This document shows positions 1 to 7,357 of a stretch of 64,000 nucleotides of DNA, piece after piece. A program made the translations under genes and the position numbers. Positions within the stretch are counted from its first letter, which is position 1. The number at the start of each line of letters is the position of its first letter. The notes beneath the pieces were generated by a model. That model saw nothing but the letters and a program-made list of their open reading frames with translations, had not been told where the DNA came from and searched no databases. The stretch covers positions 121,870 to 185,869 of the forward strand of contig JAAEYW010000008.1 in assembly GCA_018223185.1 (NCBI GenBank). Reading direction: 5' to 3'. The DNA is from Oceanospirillales bacterium. Lineage in GTDB: Bacteria; Pseudomonadota; Gammaproteobacteria; Pseudomonadales; Balneatricaceae.

Positions 1-2
1 AG

Positions 3-182
3 TGGCTGCCATTCCTCATCCTGTTGCTCTGCCCATTAATGCATTTGTTTATGCATCATGGGCATAGCCATCGGCACCATCAAAAAGAGCGGACGCATAA
101 TTCTACATCGGAAGATAATGAATCCTATCGGCGCGGTTATGAGGCGGGTCAAAAGAAAGTCAAAGACGAGCGTGGACCTTAG
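3..182 (+). CDS. DUF2933-type small membrane protein, C-terminal part
   Basis: The window opens inside a reading frame that runs to TAG at 180-182. The visible 59 residues begin with a hydrophobic segment, then the signature CPLMHLFMHHGHSH and a charged tail (about RRGYEAGQKKVKDERG). This hydrophobic segment followed by 'CPLMH..MH.GH' is typical of DUF2933 proteins, small inner-membrane proteins that recur in copper and silver resistance islands; their biochemical role is unknown. The His/Met-rich stretch could bind metal (inference). The gene stops 11 bases before the next gene and is probably cotranscribed with it. The N-terminus lies outside the window. Confidence 0.7.
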   Translation, partial: WLPFLILLLCPLMHLFMHHGHSHRHHQKERTHNSTSEDNESYRRGYEAGQKKVKDERGP

Positions 183-193
183 GGAGGGAAACC

Positions 194-826
194 ATGCACG
201 ATGAAAGCGGATATGGTTTGTGGACACTGGTAATCCTTAACTCCGCAATATTTATTTTTTTCGCTTTCAGTTTCATCAAACCTCAGACCACGACGGATTG
301 GCGTAGCCTTGGAGCGTTTTCAGCATTTGTGGTGGCACTCTTTACCGAAATGTATGGCTTTCCGCTGACCATCTACTTTCTATCAGGCTGGTTGACCAGT
401 CGCTTCCCTGAAGTCGATTTTCTGGCTCATGATAATGGTCATCTACTTCACTTCCTGTTCGGCTTTGAGGGTAATCCTCATTTTGATCCGTTGCATTTAG
501 TCAGCAATCTGATCATTGTTTTGGGCTTATTCCTACTTGCATCGGCCTGGCGGATTTTGCATAACGCTCAACAGAGCAGAACACTTATCCGTAGTGGATG
601 GTATGCCCGCTGTCGGCATCCACAATACCTGGCATTTATCCTGATTATGTCTGGCTTCTTACTACAGTGGCCTACGATACCAACCGTCATGATGTTTCCG
701 GTTTTGATCTGGGTGTATGTGAGACTGGCCAGACATGAAGAGAGACAGTCGCTGGCTGAATTTGGTGAAGAATATCGCCGTTATATGGTCTCTACCCCGG
801 CGTTTATTCCGAAGCTTTTTATATAA
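194..826 (+). CDS. Isoprenylcysteine carboxyl methyltransferase-like membrane protein
   Basis: A 210-aa protein with about five hydrophobic segments. The C-terminal half carries the ICMT/PEMT-type signature: SGWYARCRHPQY at about residues 134-145, and a downstream E-E-R-x-x-x-x-x-F-G-x-x-Y-x-x-Y region (HEERQSLAEFGEEYRRY). These elements bind S-adenosylmethionine in the family, so a membrane methyltransferase is likely; the substrate is unknown. The start has a strong GGGAGGG ribosome-binding site 5 bases upstream. Homologous proteins commonly follow DUF2933 genes in copper islands, as here, which suggests an envelope role in metal stress rather than isoprenoid processing (inference). Confidence 0.75.
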   Translation: MHDESGYGLWTLVILNSAIFIFFAFSFIKPQTTTDWRSLGAFSAFVVALFTEMYGFPLTIYFLSGWLTSRFPEVDFLAHDNGHLLHFLFGFEGNPHFDPLHLVSNLIIVLGLFLLASAWRILHNAQQSRTLIRSGWYARCRHPQYLAFILIMSGFLLQWPTIPTVMMFPVLIWVYVRLARHEERQSLAEFGEEYRRYMVSTPAFIPKLFI

Positions 827-1277
827 ATCAATCTCACTCAGCCTAATAGCAAGAACCGGGAACTTAAAGAGCGACACATGACAAGACAAATCCTAGCCAG
901 CGTTCTGGAGATTGGGATTCTGACTACTGGGTTCTGACTACAACTCCCGGTTTTGCATCGGAGAGCATGGTGATCAAAAGGAAAGGCAGCAAAATGTGAG
1001 TAGTATCTGAATGATGGGACATTAGCGAATGATGCAAAAACATATGGAAAGTATGCAGACCGGAAGGTACATGATTGAGCATCAGGTCCAGAACCAGAGA
1101 CATCAGGGTATACAAAAGCAGAGCGTGTTTCACGGCCGGGCTTAATGAAGCTTCGTGAAGATCAATTCGGACTAAGTTTTTGAAGGACAGAGAAGAAGAT
1201 GAGTGATCAAAGTCCTTGATTAGGAGCTTCTGAGGTTAATTTAGTCGTAAGACACCTGAAGTTAGAAAAAGTATCTG
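827..1277. other. Gene-poor spacer with a possible decayed small ORF
   Basis: No convincing gene in 450 bases. A 38-codon frame at 1029-1145 (+) begins MMQKHMESMQ and is rich in Met, Gln and His, like the tails of small metal-island proteins. It has an in-frame stop just upstream (1023-1025) and no ribosome-binding site. It may be the remnant of a small His/Met-rich protein. No promoter or terminator stands out. Confidence 0.3.
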
Positions 1278-1574
1278 ATGGAACAATGGCAAAAAATTGT
1301 TAAGGAAATTGACAAGGTATATGGGCTTGATTCGGTGTCTTACGAAGAGAAACCGCAGATTTTACATCATACTTATGATGCGCCTCGGTTAAATATTAAT
1401 GGGTTTGAAGCGCTCTTTCATCAGTATGGCGTTGAAGTAAGCCATGACTGGCGGAGCCGATTCAAGGAGGGTTATTACCGTTTTGTCGATCAGAATGTGG
1501 CAGGCAATAATAAGTATGAGCCTTGGCATTGTCACAAAAAAATAAACGAGATCAATTGGATTAGTTCATGCTGA
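1278..1574 (+). CDS. Hypothetical protein (98 aa)
   Basis: A 98-aa soluble, slightly aromatic protein with no signal peptide or membrane segment and no family I recognise. It contains several Trp, His and Tyr residues near the C-terminus (for example YEPWHCHKK). No good Shine-Dalgarno precedes the ATG. It lies 15 bases upstream of the phosphorylase-like gene on the same strand, so it could be the first gene of that operon. It could also be the truncated end or beginning of a larger ancestral protein, since the preceding 450 bases look decayed. Moderate confidence that it is translated, none about function. Confidence 0.45.
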   Translation: MEQWQKIVKEIDKVYGLDSVSYEEKPQILHHTYDAPRLNINGFEALFHQYGVEVSHDWRSRFKEGYYRFVDQNVAGNNKYEPWHCHKKINEINWISSC

Positions 1575-1589
1575 AAACAGGAGTTGATA

Positions 1590-3092
1590 ATGCATAAACC
1601 TTATCAGATGAACGTGATCAATATGGGCATAGACACACATCAGGAACCGGTGGCTTATATGCGTGACGACTGTCATATCTGCCGGGCTGAAGGTTTCTCT
1701 GCAAGCTCTCGAGTTTGTATTCAATATGAGGGAGAAAAGATAACGGCGACGCTCAACGTGGTGGATATATCGAAGATGCCGGTAGGGTCTATTGGCTTAT
1801 CCCATATTGCCTGGATGAGATTGGGGGTCAATGCTAACGATAATGTGACGGTTACCCATGCATCAGTTGTTGATTCTGTCGGTTTCGTTCGTAAGAAAAT
1901 CAATGGGGGAACGTTAACGGAAAGCGAGATCACAGAAATTATTACTGATGTATGTGCTCATCGCTATACAGATATAGAGATTGCCGGCTTTCTGAGTGCT
2001 TGTGCCGGCAATAGGTTGAAGCTGTCAGAAATAGTCGCATTGACACGGGCTATGGTAAATTGTGGTCAGCATCTGAGCTGGCCTGAACAGACTCGAATCT
2101 ATGACAAGCACTGTATTGGTGGTTTACCGGGAAATAGAACTACACCTGTTGTAGTGGCTATCGTCAGCGCAGCGGGTCTTGTAATACCTAAGACTTCATC
2201 ACGGGCAATTACGTCTCCTGCCGGGACAGCCGATACAATGTCAACCTTCACTAATGTTGACCTTACCCTTGCTGATATGAAAAGGGTAGTATCGGCTACA
2301 GGAGCCTGCCTGGCCTGGGGAGGCGCTGTTAATTTAAGTCCTGCCGATGATTTGCTAATTCGTGTAGAACGCGCACTGAACCTGGATGCTGAAGGGCAGC
2401 TCGTAGCCTCAGTGCTATCAAAAAAAATTGCCGCAGGCTCTACTGATATTTTAATTGATATACCGATGGGGCCCACGGCAAAAGTGTGTAACAGAGCAGA
2501 TGCTGTAAGACTTGCGGATCTTTTTAAGCAGGTGGGGAACGCTTTAGATGTGAGGGTTCGTTGTGTGATCACTGATGGCAGCTGCCCCATAGGCCAGGGA
2601 ATTGGTCCGGTTGAAGAAGCGCGTGATGTGCTGGCGGTCTTACAGGTTATTCCTGAAGCACCAAGGGATTTACGTGACAGGGCGTTACAGCTTGCATCAA
2701 ATTTACTGGATATGGCTGCGGATCAAGGAATGGAATCGGCCAATAAAGAAGCTACCCGCATACTGGATACTGGAACGGCTTTCAAGCAGTTTCAGCGCAT
2801 AGTTGAGGCGCAGGGAGTAGTAAAAACTTTACCTGACGCGGGTTATAAGGAAGCTGTGTATGCTTCTGCAAATGGCGTTATTAATGCTATCGATAGCCGT
2901 CGTCTGGCGCGCTTAGCTAAGCTGGCGGGGGCCCCGGAAGATGTTGTAGCCGGCATACGGTTATATAAAAATGTGGGTAGCAGGGTTGAGGCAGGGGACG
3001 CTGTTTTCACATTGCTGGCCGCAAGTCCTGGGGCGCTGGAATATGCGTTGGCTTTCTACCAGGATAATGCAGACATGTTTGATATTGTTTAA
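1590..3092 (+). CDS. AMP phosphorylase / thymidine phosphorylase family protein (archaeal-type NP-II)
   Basis: A 500-aa nucleoside phosphorylase family II enzyme of the long, archaeal-type branch. Visible features are an N-terminal extra domain (residues 1-90), the phosphate-binding motif DKHCIGGLPGNRTT at about 172-185, KTSSRAITSPAGTADTM at 201-217, and a C-terminal barrel-sandwich end (RLYKNVGSRVEAGDAVFTL). Family members cleave AMP or nucleosides with phosphate; the archaeal AMP phosphorylase feeds ribose-1,5-bisphosphate metabolism. In proteobacteria these genes are often annotated as putative thymidine phosphorylase and the true substrate is unsettled. ATG at 1590 is preferred over an upstream TTG because ACAGGAG lies 6 bases before it. 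Its presence in a copper-type block is notable. Confidence 0.85.
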   Translation: MHKPYQMNVINMGIDTHQEPVAYMRDDCHICRAEGFSASSRVCIQYEGEKITATLNVVDISKMPVGSIGLSHIAWMRLGVNANDNVTVTHASVVDSVGFVRKKINGGTLTESEITEIITDVCAHRYTDIEIAGFLSACAGNRLKLSEIVALTRAMVNCGQHLSWPEQTRIYDKHCIGGLPGNRTTPVVVAIVSAAGLVIPKTSSRAITSPAGTADTMSTFTNVDLTLADMKRVVSATGACLAWGGAVNLSPADDLLIRVERALNLDAEGQLVASVLSKKIAAGSTDILIDIPMGPTAKVCNRADAVRLADLFKQVGNALDVRVRCVITDGSCPIGQGIGPVEEARDVLAVLQVIPEAPRDLRDRALQLASNLLDMAADQGMESANKEATRILDTGTAFKQFQRIVEAQGVVKTLPDAGYKEAVYASANGVINAIDSRRLARLAKLAGAPEDVVAGIRLYKNVGSRVEAGDAVFTLLAASPGALEYALAFYQDNADMFDIV

Positions 3093-3119
3093 TAAGCATT
3101 GTCTGTATTTGAACACTCC

Positions 3120-3206
3120 ATGATTGCACTGATTTTGATGGCAATATTGACCGTGTTTCTGCCTCTGTTGGGCATTGCATGGCTGGTTAAGCATAAGCTT
3201 AATTAA
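3120..3206 (+). CDS. Possible 28-aa single-pass membrane peptide
   Basis: A short frame from ATG 3120 to TAA 3204-3206 encodes 28 residues: a continuous hydrophobic helix of about 22 residues followed by the basic tail KHKLN. It starts 27 bases after the phosphorylase stop and ends exactly at the base of the terminator hairpin, the position expected for the last gene of the operon. There is no clear ribosome-binding site, so translation is uncertain. The composition (hydrophobic helix, positive-inside tail) is unlikely in random spacer DNA. Function unknown. Confidence 0.35.
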   Translation: MIALILMAILTVFLPLLGIAWLVKHKLN

Positions 3207-3243
3207 AAAAGTCCCTGACAGATCAATCTGTCAGGGACTTTTT
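3206..3243. terminator. Bidirectional intrinsic terminator
   Basis: Perfect 18-bp inverted repeat: arms 3206-3223 and 3226-3243, core GTCCCTGACAGAT, with A-run and T-run flanks. It separates the rightward phosphorylase operon from the leftward cytochrome operon and can work for both. Confidence 0.9.
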
Positions 3244-3251
3244 AATGACTG

Positions 3252-4142
3252 CTATTTCCGATTCAAAAGGTAATGGGCAATCGCATCCAGGTCCTGTTTC
3301 TGAAGAAAAGCTGTTCCATCACGGACCACCTCGGCCATACTTCCGCCGAAGACATCGCCATCAGGTTCAATACCGGACTTCAGGGCGTAGGAAAGATCGA
3401 TCTGACTCCATCCAGCTGATTTCAATGCCTCTGGGGTAATTGCCGGGATCGAGCCTTCTCCCTCTAACATTGACTTAGATCCTGCAAAGCTATTATCTTC
3501 ATCGAGTGCGCCTAACAGGTTCCGAGGGGAATGGCATGCGGCGCAGTGGGCAGCACTTTCTACCAGATACTTACCCCGGTTGAACTGCTCTTCCTGACCT
3601 TCAGCAGGCGTATAACGGCCTGCTTTAAAAAACAAACTTTGCCAGAGGTTCAGTCCCTCACGGACACTGTACGGGAAGCTTAGCTCATGAGGTGTACTGG
3701 CTTTGTTGACGGAAGGTACAGTCTGGAAGGCTGCCCACAGATCGGCAACGTCCTGGTCACTTAACTTTGTGTAGAAGTTATAAGGAAAGGCCGGATAATA
3801 GGGCTTTCCTTCTGGCGAAACCCCCGACCTTAGTGCTGTGGCAAAATCTTCCAGCGTCCAGTTACCTATGCCGTGCTGCTTATCTGTGGTCAGGTTAGGC
3901 GCATAGAAAGTTCCAAACGGTGTCTTTAGCGGTGCTCCGCCTGCAAGTGCGGGACCTCCGGCTTCAACATTTGTATGACAGGCAATGCAGCCTGAAGCTC
4001 TGGCCAGGTACGCCCCCCGTGCAACATTTCCTGCTTTGGCATTAATCTGTGTTTTGTCTATGTTGGCGGAAAGAGGCAAGCTGACCCATGCTGTTGCAGT
4101 CAGTGCCGTTAATGTGACGGAATAGAGTAAGGTCTTTTTCAT
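3252..4142 (-). CDS. Periplasmic diheme cytochrome c
   Basis: A 296-aa exported protein with an N-terminal signal peptide (about residues 1-26) and two heme c attachment motifs, CIACH at 52-56 and CAACH at 200-204. It is therefore built as two class I cytochrome domains. The layout resembles the cytochrome subunits of membrane alcohol or gluconate dehydrogenases, but no dehydrogenase partner is adjacent. GAGGTGATAAT upstream of the ATG is a strong ribosome-binding site. It is the last gene of a leftward set (small His-rich protein, cytochrome c', this gene) that probably starts at the CueR-type promoter near 5253-5283. A role in moving electrons in the periplasm under copper stress is inference. 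Confidence 0.85.
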   Translation of the reverse strand: MKKTLLYSVTLTALTATAWVSLPLSANIDKTQINAKAGNVARGAYLARASGCIACHTNVEAGGPALAGGAPLKTPFGTFYAPNLTTDKQHGIGNWTLEDFATALRSGVSPEGKPYYPAFPYNFYTKLSDQDVADLWAAFQTVPSVNKASTPHELSFPYSVREGLNLWQSLFFKAGRYTPAEGQEEQFNRGKYLVESAAHCAACHSPRNLLGALDEDNSFAGSKSMLEGEGSIPAITPEALKSAGWSQIDLSYALKSGIEPDGDVFGGSMAEVVRDGTAFLQKQDLDAIAHYLLNRK

Positions 4143-4151
4143 ATTATCACC

Positions 4152-4724
4152 TCACTTATCTTTATCGTTACGGTAACGGGTATGACAAGAAGAGCAGGTA
4201 TCCGTCAGCATTTTGAATACCATGTCTGAAGGCATACTACCCAGATGCTCTGGATTGGTCATATTCTGCTGTATTTGCTTGCTATTGCCCATCATTGAAC
4301 CGGAGCCCATCATGCTTTGTGCCATCATGTTGCCACCGGCGGTGGTGCCTCGATTCTGCGCTGCGTTGTATAGGCCTTGGGCAATTTTCTTCTGGTCGTC
4401 TGCCAGAGTCCTGAACCGATTCCACTCTTTCCATATTATTGGTTTTGCTTCGGATTTACCTTCCAGGCTGCCTTCTGGGAACAGCCTGGACATAGCGTCA
4501 CCAGAATGATCGCGAATAACCAATGCGGCATTTCTGATGGTATCGGGATCGTATTCCACATCACCTTTATAGATAGCCTTCAGCTGTTTAACAGCATCTT
4601 TCATGTTATCCATAAGATCCATACGTTCTTTGACGATTCCTGTAGCACCGCCGTGTGCCATAACCAGTTGTGAAGAAACAGATACCATAAGTACCAGAGA
4701 AACAGCAGTAATCATCTTATTCAT
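4152..4724 (-). CDS. Cytochrome c' family protein with Met-rich insert
   Basis: A 190-aa protein with a signal peptide (1-23, ending VMAHG) and a C-terminal heme motif CSSCH at 177-181 followed by RYR, the hallmark placement of cytochrome c' four-helix bundles. Between the third and fourth helices (about residues 130-150) is a Met/Ser/Gly-rich insertion with repeated MMG and SMMG units, unusual for the family and possibly a soft-metal binding segment (inference). Cytochromes c' bind NO and CO and can buffer nitrosative stress. GGAGTG precedes the ATG; only 9 bases separate it from the diheme cytochrome, indicating cotranscription. Confidence 0.85.
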   Translation of the reverse strand: MNKMITAVSLVLMVSVSSQLVMAHGGATGIVKERMDLMDNMKDAVKQLKAIYKGDVEYDPDTIRNAALVIRDHSGDAMSRLFPEGSLEGKSEAKPIIWKEWNRFRTLADDQKKIAQGLYNAAQNRGTTAGGNMMAQSMMGSGSMMGNSKQIQQNMTNPEHLGSMPSDMVFKMLTDTCSSCHTRYRNDKDK

Positions 4725-4803
4725 TGTTTATACACTCCATAAACATACATGAGTCCTGAGGCGCTGCTCAGACCCTTTACACACTTAAAACGATACAAGC
4801 GAC

Positions 4804-5139
4804 TCAAGCGAGTTTAGGAGGAGGAGGGTCTAATGCGATATGAACGGAGAGTAGTCCGGCTATCTGCTGCTCAGAAGCTGTTTGATGTGAAAGATGCATA
4901 CCTGAGGCATAGGTTGTAGGCGGCGATAAGGTATGAGTAGGGTGACAGTTTGAACTGTGATCCCCGGCACCAGAGTGATGAAGTGATTCATCCACTTTAT
5001 AGTTGTGAGAATGACTAAGCATTCCCGCAACATGACCATCCTGTTCGGCGTCCAGAATCACTGCATGCACTTGCACTGGCTGAAGCTGGATGTACAGCAT
5101 CAGAAGCAGGATTGTTGCCTGTTTTAAGAAAGTCATCAT
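4804..5139 (-). CDS. Small secreted His-rich protein (CzcI/CopL-like)
   Basis: A 111-aa protein with a signal peptide (about 1-26, MMTFLKQATILLLMLYIQLQ...). The mature part has 10-12 His, two of them in HSH and HH pairs, and a C-terminal PPPPKLA. That architecture (short, exported, His-rich, Pro-rich end) resembles the CzcI/CopL/DUF2946 group of small proteins encoded at copper and zinc resistance loci. The resemblance is compositional, so the family assignment is tentative. It is the first gene downstream of the leftward CueR-type promoter (-10 at 5253-5258), which supports metal-dependent expression. Periplasmic copper binding is inferred. Confidence 0.55.
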   Translation of the reverse strand: MMTFLKQATILLLMLYIQLQPVQVHAVILDAEQDGHVAGMLSHSHNYKVDESLHHSGAGDHSSNCHPTHTLSPPTTYASGMHLSHQTASEQQIAGLLSVHIALDPPPPKLA

Positions 5140-5252
5140 ACCTAAGACCGAATTGTTGTTCTGTTTGTTTTTTGGTCAGCTTGTGCTTGATACTAATTAA
5201 AGAGCCTATGCATTGTAAAGCGAGCGTCGCCTTTTTGTTCCAATAGTTGTTC

Positions 5253-5283
5253 AATCTACTGCTTCCATCATGGGGAAGGTCAT
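5253..5283 (-). promoter_or_regulatory. CueR/MerR-type promoter, leftward
   Basis: On the minus strand a -35 ATGACC (5278-5283) and a -10 TAGATT (5253-5258) are separated by 19 bp, the over-long spacer that MerR-family activators need. The spacer holds the dyad ACCTTCC, 7 bases, GGAAGCA (5260-5280), matching the copper-sensing CueR operator type. It points at the His-rich protein and the two cytochrome genes. Confidence 0.75.
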
Positions 5284-5347
5284 CAGAAATTTTTAATTGA
5301 TATGCACTCCCATCAGGCTTTTGTATTTATAAAAGTGGCTTTTTGAC

Positions 5348-5378
5348 TTGACCTTCCTCCCTGTGGAAGCTTTATTTT
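5348..5378 (+). promoter_or_regulatory. CueR/MerR-type promoter, rightward
   Basis: A consensus-like -35 TTGACC (5348-5353) and a weaker -10 TATTTT (5373-5378) are exactly 19 bp apart. The dyad ACCTTCC, 7 bases, GGAAGCT spans 5351-5371, the CueR-type operator arrangement. It faces the 111-aa secreted protein and the downstream DsbA-like, cytochrome and multicopper oxidase genes, and lies about 70 bp from its leftward twin. No cueR homologue is encoded in this window. Confidence 0.8.
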
Positions 5379-5494
5379 ATAGAGTACTTGATCAGTTGAT
5401 TGCCGTTGATCAAAGGGAACTAAACGGGTTGTATTCTCTACAATAGATGGTTCGTGTTTGATATTCGGGACATTGGCCTGCTGGTAGCTTCTAC

Positions 5495-5830
5495 ATGAAA
5501 CGAATGGTCTTACAATTAGCTATGTTAGTCGTTTTGTTAACGGGAGCGGGATTGACTGACGTGTTTGCTATATCTGATCAGTGCAGAATGGACGCTGGAG
5601 TAATGACGGATTTAAACCATCCTGCTGAAACGGCAAACTGTGATGATGGCTATCAGCTCTGTGAACAGCTAAACGTAACTGAAGCGAGGGTATATCCCGG
5701 ATTTTCAATACCCGACCTCTGGGATGATCACAATTCATTCATCTGGTCTAAGAAAGATCTTGAACTCATCCGGTCTGGCTTTCCTTCCTCCGTCTTCCAT
5801 CCTCCCCGGGGCTTGTCTCTAAGTTCGTAA
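5495..5830 (+). CDS. Small secreted protein, unknown (111 aa)
   Basis: A 111-aa protein with a clear signal peptide (1-25, ending VFA-IS). The mature chain has three Cys (Cys29 or so, then CDDGYQLC) and ends HPPRGLSLSS, a Pro/Arg end like those of CzcI/DUF2946-type proteins. I do not recognise a specific family. It is the first gene after the rightward CueR-type promoter, 116 bp from the -10, so it is probably copper-induced. No strong ribosome-binding site is visible before the ATG. The paired Cys could form a disulfide, or a copper site handled by the DsbA-like protein encoded next (inference). Confidence 0.6.
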   Translation: MKRMVLQLAMLVVLLTGAGLTDVFAISDQCRMDAGVMTDLNHPAETANCDDGYQLCEQLNVTEARVYPGFSIPDLWDDHNSFIWSKKDLELIRSGFPSSVFHPPRGLSLSS

Positions 5831-5934
5831 TTAACGGATTTGTGGTTTTTACTGCAAGGCGTCTTGTTGAATTTTGGCTGCTTGAGCGTCCCAGTGAATC
5901 GGCTGCGGGCTGAAGTGTAGCTGGGAGAGTGATA

Positions 5935-6720
5935 ATGAAATTAAGGATTATCCGAGTATCTGGACTTATTTTATTGGTGTTATTTAGCGGTTGGCTGAAA
6001 GCTGATGAGATGGATGAAAAACTGTCGCAGAAGTGGCAGGAGTATATGCAGAGTGAGGCGTTTGAGAACCGGGTTGAGGAAGTAATTCTGCAATTCATTG
6101 AGAAACATAATCAGGCCCAAGCGGAACAGCAGAAAAAGGCCCAGGAAGATCGTATGGCAAATGTTTCTGCAGTAGATTCGGAGTCTGATTATATCCGCGG
6201 TGAGCAGAAGGCAGAGTTCAGCCTGATTGAGTATTCTGATTTTGAATGCCCATTCTGTAAGCGCTTCCACAAAACAGCTATGCAGTTTATTGAACAGAAC
6301 CCTGAGGTGAATTGGGTCTATCGGCATTTTCCTCTGAATTTTCATAACCCGGGGGCACAGAAGCAGGCTGAGGCTTCCGAGTGTGCGGGTGAGTTGGGCG
6401 GGAATGATGCTTTCTGGAAATACACTGACCTGATTTATGAGAGAACCCGTTCCAACGGAAAAGGTTTCCCGATCGATAAACTCGCCCCGCTTGCTGTTGA
6501 AATTGGCCTCGACCAGGAGGCGTTTAAGCAGTGTTTAAATAGTGAGAAATATAAACGGAAAGTGTTACAGCAGTTTACTAATGGGCAGGCAGGCGGCGTA
6601 ACTGGCACCCCCGGGAACTTTATTCGCCATAATGCCAGCGGAGCTATCATCGCGGTTCATGGTGCTCAGCCGCTTCGTGTGTTGAAACAGGCCCTGGAAA
6701 ACCTTAAACAGGGCCAGTAA
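5935..6720 (+). CDS. DsbA-family periplasmic thiol-disulfide protein
   Basis: A 261-aa exported protein: signal peptide 1-23, a charged helical N-terminal extension (25-75, rich in Glu, Gln and Lys), then a thioredoxin-fold DsbA/DsbG-like domain with active-site CPFC at 105-108 and the cis-proline motif GTPGN near residue 222. It probably oxidises or isomerises cysteines in periplasmic proteins, here plausibly the small secreted proteins or the apocytochromes of the same cluster. The GTG at 5929 also opens the frame, but GGGAGAG upstream favours ATG at 5935. The helical extension before the fold is also seen in DsbA-like proteins of other copper clusters. Confidence 0.85.
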   Translation: MKLRIIRVSGLILLVLFSGWLKADEMDEKLSQKWQEYMQSEAFENRVEEVILQFIEKHNQAQAEQQKKAQEDRMANVSAVDSESDYIRGEQKAEFSLIEYSDFECPFCKRFHKTAMQFIEQNPEVNWVYRHFPLNFHNPGAQKQAEASECAGELGGNDAFWKYTDLIYERTRSNGKGFPIDKLAPLAVEIGLDQEAFKQCLNSEKYKRKVLQQFTNGQAGGVTGTPGNFIRHNASGAIIAVHGAQPLRVLKQALENLKQGQ

Positions 6721-6735
6721 CAAGAAGATCGAAAC

Positions 6736-6864
6736 GTGCTGAGACACTTACTTTGTTTGCTTGCATTGATTTTCCCCACTTCAGGTGTTGGTGCTGTGGG
6801 ATCCTGGCAAGAAGAAGGCCCGGTCAAGCTGCTGTCGAAGGTTTCTTACTGCCAGAGCTACTGA
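6736..6864 (+). CDS. Possible 42-aa secreted peptide
   Basis: A GTG-initiated frame encodes 42 residues: a typical signal peptide (LRHLLCLLALIFPTSGVGA) and a short mature part ending CQSY. It starts 15 bases after the DsbA-like gene and lies in the 209-bp gap before the cytochrome gene, on the same strand. An AAGAAG stretch upstream could act as a weak ribosome-binding site. The signal-peptide character argues for a real or recently truncated exported protein. It may instead be the stump of a longer gene. Low confidence. Confidence 0.3.
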   Translation: MLRHLLCLLALIFPTSGVGAVGSWQEEGPVKLLSKVSYCQSY

Positions 6865-6929
6865 CTATAGACAGCCTGCGTAATACTGTCAGGTCTGTCG
6901 CAGATAATTAGTTTTAAGGAAATGTAACG

Positions 6930-7343
6930 ATGAATATGCGCAAATCGGTAATAAAGATCATGGTGATGGGAGCTATTCTGAATAGCCAGATAGTTTTGGC
7001 TGAGCACTTCAATGGCCATGTTAATGTCACTGTGGGTGCATTATCACCAGCTGCGAAACAGGGGCAGCAGGCTTATGACAAAAGCTGTGCGAGCTGTCAT
7101 GGCAATAATGGTGAAGGAACCCTTGAGGGTCCACCTCTGATCCACGATATCTATAACCCGGGACATCATTCCAGCAGGGCGTTCTACTCTGCTGTACGCA
7201 ATGGCGTTAAGAGTCATCACTGGCCCTACGGCGATATGCCTCCACAATCCGACGTAGGATTTTCTGATATGACAGCCATAGTGAAGTTCATTCGCGAGGT
7301 GCAACAGCAAAATGGCATTGTTCGCCGTGAACACAAAATGTAA
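6930..7343 (+). CDS. Periplasmic class I cytochrome c
   Basis: A 137-aa exported monoheme cytochrome: signal peptide 1-24 (ending VLA-EH), heme attachment CASCH at 53-57, and a probable distal Met ligand in WPYGDMPP (Met103). AAGGA precedes the ATG. It lies 14 bases before the multicopper oxidase start, and the pair is a plausible electron donor/acceptor couple in the periplasm: oxidase receives electrons from Cu(I) or passes them to the cytochrome (inference). Small cytochromes beside multicopper oxidases are a recurrent arrangement in marine copper islands. Confidence 0.85.
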   Translation: MNMRKSVIKIMVMGAILNSQIVLAEHFNGHVNVTVGALSPAAKQGQQAYDKSCASCHGNNGEGTLEGPPLIHDIYNPGHHSSRAFYSAVRNGVKSHHWPYGDMPPQSDVGFSDMTAIVKFIREVQQQNGIVRREHKM

Positions 7344-7357
7344 ATCTGGAGTGGGTG

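Noticed and set aside
924..1133. 69-codon minus-strand frame rich in His and Leu
   Set aside because: Antisense of the possible decayed Met/His-rich frame; no start signal.
2099..2590. 163-codon minus-strand frame inside the phosphorylase gene
   Set aside because: Antisense shadow of a well-supported gene.
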